Source: Helicobacter sp.
GTDB taxonomy: Bacteria > Campylobacterota > Campylobacteria > Campylobacterales > Helicobacteraceae
Reading direction: 5' to 3'
NCBI RefSeq assembly: GCF_014799995.1
Contig: NZ_JAAVGY010000014.1
Coordinates: forward strand, 1-34,839
Length of the DNA: 34,839 nt
Of the stretch, positions 24,752 to 30,960 are shown piece after piece. The position numbers and the translations under genes are program-made. The notes under the pieces were generated by a model. The model made no database searches and had not been told where the DNA came from. It worked only from the letters and a program-made list of their open reading frames with translations. Each line of letters opens with the position of its first letter. Within the stretch, counting starts at the first letter, position 1.

Positions 24752-25105
24752 TTATAGTAAATCCATACGTTCTTCTTGTATTTGGTAGGGCACGATTTCG
24801 TTAGGTTGTTTTGTTTCTTTTGCATCTCTTGGATAAAATTTGCCCGGATTTTTTCCGCTAGATTTTACGCTTGGGGTTTTATTGACAGAGAGAATCTTGC
24901 CTGTTTTGCCATCTACAAAAAACATAGAATCCTGCGGATATTTGCGCATTTCTTCTTGCAAGGTTGCGTCAAAGGGCGTGAGCGGGGGGACTTTGACGAT
25001 GACTTTAGGTTCAACAGGGGGTGGGGTGGTTTGCACGAAGTTGTCCGCATTAGCAAAAGTGCCGATACAGAAAGTCGCAAGTAGAAGTCTAAAAAGAGAT
25101 TTCAT
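24752..25105 (-). CDS. Small exported protein of unknown function, upstream of moaD
   Basis: This 117-residue protein starts MKSLFRLLLATFCIGTFANA, a clear Sec signal peptide, with cleavage likely after ANA. The mature part is Pro-rich at first (TTPPPVEPKVIVKVPP), then has a Met/Phe-Phe-Val-Asp-Gly-Lys stretch (SMFFVDGKTGKILSV) and a charged C-terminus. The ATG at 25105 is chosen over an in-frame TTG at 25108, since the aagga site suits it. I do not recognise a family. It opens the molybdopterin operon on the minus strand and is divergent from ridA; its co-expression with cofactor genes may be incidental. Confidence 0.65.
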   Translation of the reverse strand: MKSLFRLLLATFCIGTFANADNFVQTTPPPVEPKVIVKVPPLTPFDATLQEEMRKYPQDSMFFVDGKTGKILSVNKTPSVKSSGKNPGKFYPRDAKETKQPNEIVPYQIQEERMDLL

Positions 25106-25130
25106 CAATTTTCCTTATAATTAATTTGGC

Positions 25131-25136
25131 TATAAT
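25131..25136 (+). promoter_or_regulatory. Predicted -10 box of ridA
   Basis: TATAAT lies 40 nt upstream of the ridA ATG, with an aaaggag ribosome site in between. A second TATAAT at 25116-25121 is also possible. The opposite strand holds TATAAA at 25142-25137, which could serve the molybdopterin operon. Confidence 0.5.
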
Positions 25137-25176
25137 TTTATAACATTTAAAAGATAAAGTAAAGGAGATTCCCAAA

Positions 25177-25554
25177 ATGTTGGACATTATTACGACACAA
25201 AATGCACCCCAAGCCATTGGTCCTTATTCCCAAGCAATAGAGGCAAAGGGAGTGATTTATACTTCAGGGCAAATTGGATTGACTCCGCAGGGAGCATTGG
25301 TTGAGGGGATTGAGGCGCAGACGAGGCAAGTGCTTAGCAATCTTAGCGAGGTTTTAAAAGCAGGTGGAAGCAGTTTGCAAAATGTTGTAAAGACTACGAT
25401 TTTTTTAAGCAATATGGACGATTTCGCGCTTGTGAATGCAATCTATGCGGAGTTTTTCGGAGAGCATAAACCCGCTCGAAGCACGGTAGCGGTGAAAGCA
25501 TTGCCCAAAGGTGCTTTAGTAGAGATTGAGTGTATTGCGTTAGGGCTTGAGTGA
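25177..25554 (+). CDS. ridA: RidA family reactive imine/enamine deaminase
   Basis: This 125-residue protein hydrolyses 2-aminoacrylate-type enamines formed by PLP enzymes. GPYSQAIEAKGVIYTSGQIG is the family N-terminal block, and HKPARSTVAVKALPKGALVEIECIAL carries the conserved Arg that binds the substrate carboxylate, and the catalytic-region Glu. Length is typical. A strong aaaggag site precedes the ATG. It is monocistronic, followed by the repeat-rich interval. Confidence 0.94.
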   Translation: MLDIITTQNAPQAIGPYSQAIEAKGVIYTSGQIGLTPQGALVEGIEAQTRQVLSNLSEVLKAGGSSLQNVVKTTIFLSNMDDFALVNAIYAEFFGEHKPARSTVAVKALPKGALVEIECIALGLE

Positions 25555-25570
25555 GGATAGCCCACTCTCT

Positions 25571-25764
25571 CCTTGCAAGCACAAGCGGAGCAATTCAGAT
25601 AAAAGAATCTTGCAAGGACGAAAGCTATCTACTGCCTCATTGCGAGGACTGCAAGGACGAAGCAATCTATAATCTTGCATATCATAAGGTTTTGCAATGG
25701 AATCTCTTAAGGGAGATTCTACATTATGGATTGCCACAGCCTTTTACAAAGGCTTCGCAATGAC
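25571..25764. repeat. Dispersed palindromic repeat, copy C
   Basis: Outer arms tcattgcgagg (25637-25647) and cttcgcaatgac (25753-25764); middle arms gaagcaatctataat (25659-25673) and attatggattgccac (25723-25737); inner stem gaatctc (25700-25706) with gagattc (25713-25719). This is the same nested order as copy B. The left part (25571-25636) repeats words such as ccttgcaagc and tgcaaggacga, suggesting a second, partly decayed copy. Confidence 0.75.
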
Positions 25765-25819
25765 AAAAGCTAAGTTTAAACTTGCTCACAATAATGCAGT
25801 AAAGATTTTATTTACAGAA

Positions 25820-25851
25820 TCTCTACCAAGCAAATTTTGCAATGGTAGAGA
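25820..25851. terminator. Hairpin after the EVE-like gene
   Basis: Perfect 9-bp stem tctctacca (25820-25828) / tggtagaga (25843-25851), with an inner gcaaa/tttgc pair. It starts 6 nt beyond the minus-strand stop at 25857. The T-run that would follow on the minus strand is poor, so it may act as a weak bidirectional terminator. Confidence 0.5.
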
Positions 25852-25856
25852 AAAAA

Positions 25857-26288
25857 TTATTCATTGCATTGTGCTAGTGAGCAAATATACTCAAATTGTT
25901 CTTTTGTTGTGGCGAAAAATGTCCCATAGAATAAATTGCTTTTATTCGCAGTAAAAGGTGAGTATTTATCAGCATTAGAAGCAAGAATCTTTTGATAATG
26001 TTCGTCTTTTGTAATGCTATCTAGGGGTACTTTAGTTTTTTGCTTAAAAGTAAGTTTCATTTTGCTATTATTCTCAAACTTTTCGCTGACTTCAAGCACT
26101 GCCGTGAAGCTATGTGTAGTCGTTTCATAGCATAGCACTTTATCGCCCTCTCTCATTTGCTCAAAGCAAGCGGTATGCTTCCCGCTTCTATCACCATTGG
26201 CACCGTGTTTCCACCATTCCCATATCGCACCATATTCCTCTTGCCAATCCTTATCGTATTCTTTACATACACATATCCAATAGCGCAT
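25857..26288 (-). CDS. EVE/PUA-like domain protein (putative modified-base binding)
   Basis: This 143-residue single-domain protein starts MRYWICV and has MREGDKVLCYET (residues 45-56), then HSFTAVLEVSEKF. A starting aromatic-Trp pair, a GD-x-V-x-x-Y strand and a following valine-rich strand fit the EVE branch of the PUA superfamily, whose members bind modified bases and turn up beside or inside modification-dependent restriction systems. No nuclease or McrB domain is attached. A strong aaggag site precedes the ATG, and the gene follows the disrupted exported-protein gene by 17 nt in the same direction. The assignment rests on pattern recognition only. Confidence 0.55.
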   Translation of the reverse strand: MRYWICVCKEYDKDWQEEYGAIWEWWKHGANGDRSGKHTACFEQMREGDKVLCYETTTHSFTAVLEVSEKFENNSKMKLTFKQKTKVPLDSITKDEHYQKILASNADKYSPFTANKSNLFYGTFFATTKEQFEYICSLAQCNE

Positions 26289-26305
26289 AACCTGCTCCTT
26301 ATAGA

Positions 26306-27257
26306 TTATTTAGTTTCTCTAAATTTAAGAACATGTGCAGGGTCTAAGTCTTTGAGAAGTTTGACTTTGTTCTCATCAAATGTTATGTAAGTAACACTAT
26401 AACCTCTTTTTACATCAACTTTTTTCCTAACTTTTTCTATAGGGGCACAAGCCTCTTCTATGATTTTTTTCGTGTGATTAATTTCTTTGTCCGCTTCTTT
26501 TTGAACTCTGACTTTTAAAAAATCTCTAAAGTCGTAGTAGAGGTCTGATAGGGTATCATCATCTAAAGTGGTGTTTGCCTTTTTTTCCCCATATCCTACC
26601 ACCATTTTTGTAGTGTCGTTACTTTTTGCTTTCTTTTCTAAGAAACGATAAACTTCTTTAATAGTTTGTGTTCTCACTTGTTGTTCTTTTTTATCTTTAT
26701 CCCAGTCTTTAAAAAGATATTCAAAGATTTCTAAAACATCTTTAATAGGAATATCTAATTTAAGCTTTTCTAATAGATTAAACTCTTTCGCATAATTATA
26801 GATGAAACCCGACTTTACATCTTCATTCCACCCAATATAGTCGTTATCATTTCGTAAAAATTTATTGACTGCTCGTATCTGTTGTTCTTTTTTGTCTTCG
26901 TTGTATTCCGTCCCAAAGTAATATGCACCCTTTCTTCCATAATCGTTATATTCCGCAAGACTATACAAAAGCACAATTACTTCTTTAGAGCATATGAGGT
27001 CTCCCTCTTTTACCTTTTTATTATAATCAGATTCAATTCTCTTGAGGTTCGTGATATTAAAAGGAATGCCAATGCCTAGCATAGATTCACTCGTTACTTG
27101 ATGATTTGGTATACAGATTTGGTATACAATAGTTTTGTTCAGATTCCCAAATTTCCTCCTGAATTTCTGGATCATAGCCATTAAAAGGTAATTCTACCGC
27201 ATTTAATCCTGTTGCTAGCAGTAATCCTGCCAATGTACCACATAATTTGTTTTTCAT
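26306..27257 (-). pseudogene. Exported protein of unknown function, split by a 13-bp tandem duplication
   Basis: A good start (ATG at 27257 with an aaagga site) begins a Sec signal peptide, MKNKLCGTLAGLLLATGLNA, and reads through VELPFNGYDPEIQEEIWESEQNYCIPN before a stop at 27087-27089 (56 codons). The rest, ending at 26306, lies in another frame. The frames are separated by two exact copies of gatttggtataca (27103-27115, 27116-27128). With one copy, they join without a gap to give one 312-residue exported protein: ...NYCIPN then HQVTSES.... The body contains two EDKKEQQIR/KDKKEQQVR units and a Lys/Glu-rich C-terminal helix region. No family is recognised. It is the first of two genes on this strand, with the EVE-like gene 17 nt downstream. 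It may be inactive, phase-variable, or translated by restart (see findings). Confidence 0.75.
27103..27128. repeat. 13-bp perfect tandem duplication inside the exported-protein gene
   Basis: Two adjacent identical copies of gatttggtataca. As 13 is not a multiple of three, each added copy shifts the frame by one. With one copy (or four) the signal peptide and body are in frame. Confidence 0.95.
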
Positions 27258-27291
27258 CTTTTTCCTTTAAGTATTAAAATGGTATTTGGCA

Positions 27292-27297
27292 ATAATA
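27292..27297 (-). promoter_or_regulatory. Possible -10 box of the exported-protein gene
   Basis: The minus strand reads TATTAT here, 34 nt upstream of the ATG at 27257, in very AT-rich DNA shared with the divergent helix-turn-helix gene. Other AT-rich words are nearby, so the exact box is uncertain. Confidence 0.3.
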
Positions 27298-27407
27298 CGA
27301 TATATTTTCTTAAATATTGATTTATATACGAAATATTATCGCAATTTGAAATCAAGAGAAAGTTTTATTTAATTCGCTTAACAAAGCACATAATTAAGGG
27401 AATCTAA

Positions 27408-27617
27408 ATGAAATACACACAACAAGACAAAGCGAGAATCTTACGCATTACCACGCGCACTTTGCAGCGGTGGAAATACACTAAACCCGAACTCTTTGCC
27501 ATTATTGAAGCGGGCTTTAAAATGCATGAGAAAATCTACACACAAGAAATGTATAATGAGGAAATCCAATCCCTTATCAAATCCATTGACCCCCGCACGC
27601 TTCCCTCATCTCATTAA
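27408..27617 (+). CDS. Small helix-turn-helix-like protein
   Basis: This 69-residue protein has DKARILRITTRTLQRWKYTKPELFAII (about residues 7-33), which reads like a helix-turn-helix where RTLQRW would be the recognition helix, followed by a helical Met/Glu-rich tail. Small proteins of this design are common in Helicobacter and Campylobacter accessory regions. A taaggga site lies 8 nt before the ATG. It is divergent from the exported-protein gene across a 150-nt AT-rich region, so it might regulate that pair; there is no direct evidence. Confidence 0.6.
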   Translation: MKYTQQDKARILRITTRTLQRWKYTKPELFAIIEAGFKMHEKIYTQEMYNEEIQSLIKSIDPRTLPSSH

Positions 27618-27698
27618 ACCAACACAATTTACTTTAGCTTTTAGTTTCACAAATCCGCATTGCTCTATTGTTTCAAGTAATCTTAATAAAGTTTGAGC

Positions 27699-27704
27699 TA
27701 GAAT
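27699..27704 (+). promoter_or_regulatory. Possible -10 box of rplU-rpmA
   Basis: TAGAAT preceded by gtttgagc, 54 nt before the rplU start. It is the best match between the helix-turn-helix gene and rplU. Confidence 0.4.
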
Positions 27705-27758
27705 TACGCCTTTTATTAGGTTTAATAAAAAGAACTTCAAATTTAAGGATATTGTATT

Positions 27759-28070
27759 ATGTATGCAATCATTAGGAATGGAGGCAAGCAATACAAGGTT
27801 AAGCAAGGCGACATTATTTTGCTAGATTGCTTAAATCTTGAGCCAAAGTCAAAAGTTGAAGTGAAAGAAGTTTTAGCTATCTGCGAGGGTGATAATGTGA
27901 AGCTTGGCACGCCTTATGTGAGCGGTGCAAAAGTAGAATTAGAAGTTATCAACGAGGGCAGAGGCAAAAAGGTCATCACTTTTAAGAAAAGACGCAGAAA
28001 AGATAGCAAAACCAAAAGAGGTTTTAGAAGAGACTTCACGCGTGTTCGTGTAGTTACGATTGCGGCTTAA
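27759..28070 (+). CDS. rplU: 50S ribosomal protein L21
   Basis: This 103-residue L21 starts MYAIIRNGGKQYKVKQGDII and has the basic C-terminal block KKVITFKKRRRKDSKTKRGFRRDFTRV. It binds 23S rRNA beside L20. An aagga site precedes it, and rpmA follows 25 nt downstream, the usual rplU-rpmA-obg order. Confidence 0.98.
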   Translation: MYAIIRNGGKQYKVKQGDIILLDCLNLEPKSKVEVKEVLAICEGDNVKLGTPYVSGAKVELEVINEGRGKKVITFKKRRRKDSKTKRGFRRDFTRVRVVTIAA

Positions 28071-28095
28071 GCATTGCGACATATAAGGAGTTAAT

Positions 28096-28353
28096 ATGGC
28101 ACACAAGAAAGGTCAGGGTAGCACCCAAAACAACCGCGATTCTGCGGGACGTCGTTTGGGTGTTAAAAAATTCGGTGGGCAATTTGTTCGTGCTGGAAAT
28201 ATCATCATTCGCCAAAGAGGGACAAAGGTTCATCCCGGAAATAATGTAGGTATGGGCAAAGACCATACAATTTTTGCATTAATGGACGGTGTTGTTTCTT
28301 TTGAAAGAAAAGATAGAGAACGTAAAAAAGTCTCTGTGATTCCTGCTTCTTAA
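28096..28353 (+). CDS. rpmA: 50S ribosomal protein L27
   Basis: This 85-residue L27 starts MAHKKGQGSTQNNRDSAGRR with no cleavable N-terminal extension of the Firmicutes type. The N-terminal arm reaches the peptidyl-transferase centre. FGGQFVRAGNIIIRQRGTK is canonical. It is separated from obg by a hairpin. Confidence 0.98.
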   Translation: MAHKKGQGSTQNNRDSAGRRLGVKKFGGQFVRAGNIIIRQRGTKVHPGNNVGMGKDHTIFALMDGVVSFERKDRERKKVSVIPAS

Positions 28354-28362
28354 ACTTCCACA

Positions 28363-28390
28363 TTTTTAGGATTCTTAAAGAATCCTAAAA
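28363..28390 (+). terminator. Hairpin between rpmA and obg
   Basis: Stem ttttaggattc (28364-28374), loop ttaaa, gaatcctaaaa (28380-28390), followed by gattctttct. An 11-bp perfect stem with a T-rich tail; it may attenuate rather than stop transcription into obg, for which no clear separate promoter is seen. Confidence 0.5.
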
Positions 28391-28418
28391 GATTCTTTCT
28401 AACTTTTAAGGCTATTGA

Positions 28419-29519
28419 ATGTTTGTTGATAGTGTTCAAATCTTTGTGTCTTCAGGCAAAGGCGGCGAGGGTGCGGTTTCTTTTCGCAGGGAGAAATTTG
28501 TGCTTAATGGCGGTCCTGACGGAGGCGATGGCGGCAAAGGGGGGAATGTGTATTTTCAAGTGGATAACAATACCGATACACTCTCACACTTTAGAGGACA
28601 TAAATGCTTCAAAGCCCAAAATGGACAGCCCGGTCAGGGGCGCAATAAGCACGGCAAAAAAGGCGAAGATTTGGTGATTGTCGTGCCACCGGGAACACAA
28701 GTATTTGAAGACAATCAATTATTATTAGACTTATTAGAGGGCGAAAAAGTCTTATTTTTGGAGGGTGGCAAAGGTGGTTTGGGCAATTCGCATTTCAAAA
28801 GTGCGACAAATCAACGCCCCACCTATGCGCAAAAAGGCTTGCCCGGGATTGAAAAAAACATTCGCCTAGAATTGAAGCTGATTGCAGATGTTGGCTTGGT
28901 TGGTTTCCCTAATGTTGGCAAATCTACCCTTGTAAGCACACTTTCAAATGCCAAGCCGCAGATTGCAAATTATGAATTTACAACACTCATTCCAAGCTTA
29001 GGAATCGTAAAGGCTGGTGATTACCAATCGTTTGTGATTGCGGATATTCCGGGAATTATTGGCGGTGCGAGTGAGGGCAAAGGCTTAGGATTAGAGTTTT
29101 TGCGCCATATTGAACGCACGCGATTCTTGCTTTTTGTGCTAGACCTCGCAAATTATCGTTCTTTAAAAGAACAATTTTCTACATTAAGGACGGAATTGGA
29201 ATGTTTTAGCCCTAAGCTTGCAAAAAGTCCTTTTGGGATTATGTTTTCTAAGCTTGATACACAAGGGGGATTAGAGAGTGCAGAATCACGAAGTTATCAA
29301 GAATCCATTAGCGGGTTTTTAGAGGAGTTTGGATTCCAATTAAAGATAGGAGAAAATCCCTTGTTGTTTATACAGAAAGATAAAGAGGACTTCAACGTGG
29401 ATTATGATTTCAATCTACCACTTTTCGCGCTAGCTGTTTCTAGTGTGAGTGGAGAAAATTTAGAATCCTTGCGATTCCTTTTATATACTTGTTTAAAGGA
29501 TTTGAATGCACAAAAATAG
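28419..29519 (+). CDS. obg: GTPase Obg (ribosome assembly)
   Basis: This 366-residue GTPase has the glycine-rich Obg fold (residues 1-158, with GGPDGGDGGKGG) and a G domain: G1 GFPNVGKST (162-170), G3 DIPG (209-212) followed by GGASEGKGLGLEFLRHIERT. The G4 position reads SKLD (277-280) instead of the usual N/TKxD. It lacks the C-terminal OCT domain of some members. It acts in late 50S assembly and stress control. Its stop overlaps the proB start by 14 nt. Confidence 0.95.
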   Translation: MFVDSVQIFVSSGKGGEGAVSFRREKFVLNGGPDGGDGGKGGNVYFQVDNNTDTLSHFRGHKCFKAQNGQPGQGRNKHGKKGEDLVIVVPPGTQVFEDNQLLLDLLEGEKVLFLEGGKGGLGNSHFKSATNQRPTYAQKGLPGIEKNIRLELKLIADVGLVGFPNVGKSTLVSTLSNAKPQIANYEFTTLIPSLGIVKAGDYQSFVIADIPGIIGGASEGKGLGLEFLRHIERTRFLLFVLDLANYRSLKEQFSTLRTELECFSPKLAKSPFGIMFSKLDTQGGLESAESRSYQESISGFLEEFGFQLKIGENPLLFIQKDKEDFNVDYDFNLPLFALAVSSVSGENLESLRFLLYTCLKDLNAQK

Positions 29520-30285
29520 AATTGTAATCAAGGTTGGCAGTGCGATTTTGGTAGAAAATCAAAAGGTAAATCTTGCGCGGATAGAATCCTTAGCGCGATT
29601 GATTAGCGAATTAAATACAACTTATGAAATTATTTTAGTCTCCTCTGGAGCGGTGGCTTCAGGCTTCACGGCGTTAGAATTGGACAAAAAGATTCTAGCT
29701 AATAAACAAGCTTTGGCAGCCATTGGACAACCGCTTTTAATGCAAATTTATGCAGAGGCACTTCGCCCCTATGGAATCTTAAGTGCGCAAGTCTTGTTTT
29801 CTGGTTATGATTTGGATTCAAGGAAGCGCACGCAGAATGCGCGTAATGCAATGGAAGTTTTGCTAAAAAATAAAGTTTTGCCTATCATTAATGAAAATGA
29901 TGTTACGACAACAGGCGAGCTAATGTATTTGGGATTTGGCGATAATGACCAACTTTCCGCCTATGTGGCACATTTTTTTGACGCTTCGCTTTTGGCAATC
30001 TTGAGTGATATTGATGGTTATTATGAAGAGAATCCGAAAGAAAATCCCAATGCGAAAATGCGTAAGAGAGTAACGAAGATTTCACCGACAGAATTGCAAG
30101 CCGAAGCGACACCCAATAACGCCTTTGCTACAGGTGGAATCGTAACCAAATTAAAAGCGGCGCAATTTTTGCTAGACAATAACAAAGAAATGTTTCTTTC
30201 TAGCGGAAAAGACTTGAATATTTTAAAAGATTTTCTTTTGCATTCCAAACATACTAAGGGCACATTATTCACGCCTGATAAATAA
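29506..30285 (+). CDS. proB: Glutamate 5-kinase, short form without PUA domain
   Basis: This 259-residue amino-acid kinase makes glutamyl-5-phosphate, the first step of proline synthesis. NRIVIKVGSAIL opens the fold, LVSSGAVASG binds the substrate, and INENDVTTTGEL and FGDNDQLSAYVA follow, with ATGGIVTKLKAAQ near the C-terminus. It ends where the kinase domain ends, so it lacks the ~110-residue PUA domain of E. coli ProB. The ATG lies inside the end of obg. proA is not in the window. Confidence 0.95.
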   Translation: MHKNRIVIKVGSAILVENQKVNLARIESLARLISELNTTYEIILVSSGAVASGFTALELDKKILANKQALAAIGQPLLMQIYAEALRPYGILSAQVLFSGYDLDSRKRTQNARNAMEVLLKNKVLPIINENDVTTTGELMYLGFGDNDQLSAYVAHFFDASLLAILSDIDGYYEENPKENPNAKMRKRVTKISPTELQAEATPNNAFATGGIVTKLKAAQFLLDNNKEMFLSSGKDLNILKDFLLHSKHTKGTLFTPDK

Positions 30286-30368
30286 TTTGTGTTTTTATGC
30301 GGATAAAGCATAAGAGAGAATGTTAAGCAAATTTTTGCTAAAATTTAGCTTTATTTTATTCTTAAGAA

Positions 30369-30959
30369 ATGCTAATGGAACAACTCTTTACACAATGGCT
30401 ACAAGAATATGGCTATATTATTTTATTTATTTGGAGCACTTTAGAAGGCGAGCTTGGGCTGATTATGGCTGGAATTATGTGTCATACAGGGCATATGACG
30501 ATTCCTATTGCGATTATTGTAGCGGGATTGGGCGGATTTGTAGGCGACCAAGTGTATTTTTATATCGGAAGATATAACAAGCAATTTATTTATAAGAAGC
30601 TAAAAACCCAACGCAGAAAGTTCGCGCTTGCGCATTTGCTTTTGCAACGTTATGGTTGGCCCATTATCTTTGCCCAAAGATATTTGTATGGTATGCGCAC
30701 GGTGATTCCAATGAGTATTGGCGTTACACGATATAGTGCAAAAACTTTTGCGCTGATTAATCTTATCAGTGCGATTGTTTGGGCTGCAATTACGATTTTG
30801 CTGGCTTATTTTTTCGGTGAGCAACTGCTTCAAATTGTGCATTATGCCAAAGAGCATTATTATATTGCGATTCCATTTGCGATTCTTTTAGGGGGTGGAA
30901 TTTATTATTATATGCACAGAGCCACAGCAAAAGCGGAACAAAAAATTACAGGAAAGTGA
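30369..30959 (+). CDS. DedA-family membrane protein
   Basis: This 196-residue protein has about four to five hydrophobic segments and the DedA blocks: STLEGELGLIMAGIM near the start, GGFVGDQVYFYIGRY (residues about 56-70), and FAQRYLYGMRTVIPMSIGV, which matches the F-x-R-x-x-x-x-R-x-x-x-P loop of the family. DedA proteins translocate lipids such as undecaprenyl phosphate or support membrane homeostasis. A second in-frame ATG is at 30375. pepA follows with a 1-nt gap. Confidence 0.85.
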   Translation: MLMEQLFTQWLQEYGYIILFIWSTLEGELGLIMAGIMCHTGHMTIPIAIIVAGLGGFVGDQVYFYIGRYNKQFIYKKLKTQRRKFALAHLLLQRYGWPIIFAQRYLYGMRTVIPMSIGVTRYSAKTFALINLISAIVWAAITILLAYFFGEQLLQIVHYAKEHYYIAIPFAILLGGGIYYYMHRATAKAEQKITGK

Positions 30960-30960
30960 A

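Larger units (their letters stand above)
25555..25856. other. Repeat-rich interval between ridA and the EVE-like gene
   Basis: These 302 bases hold a dispersed palindromic repeat (25571-25764) and a hairpin (25820-25851), and no supportable gene. The short frames that cross it do not resemble any protein family. Confidence 0.7.

Noticed and set aside
24985..25025. G-runs (six and five Gs) in the small exported-protein gene as phase-variation tracts
   Set aside because: They are shorter than typical variable poly-G tracts, and the frame is intact. They encode Val/Pro-rich sequence.
368..25764. The three dispersed repeats as a CRISPR array
   Set aside because: They are thousands of bases apart, differ in length and contain no regular spacers; no cas gene is present.
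25551..25954. Two overlapping open frames (25551-25763 and 25697-25954) after ridA
   Set aside because: They consist of palindromic repeat sequence; the second also runs antisense to the end of the EVE-like gene.
30895..30960. 22-residue N-terminal extension of PepA
   Set aside because: It is translated from the end of dedA in another frame; the ATG at 30961 has the ribosome site and family start.
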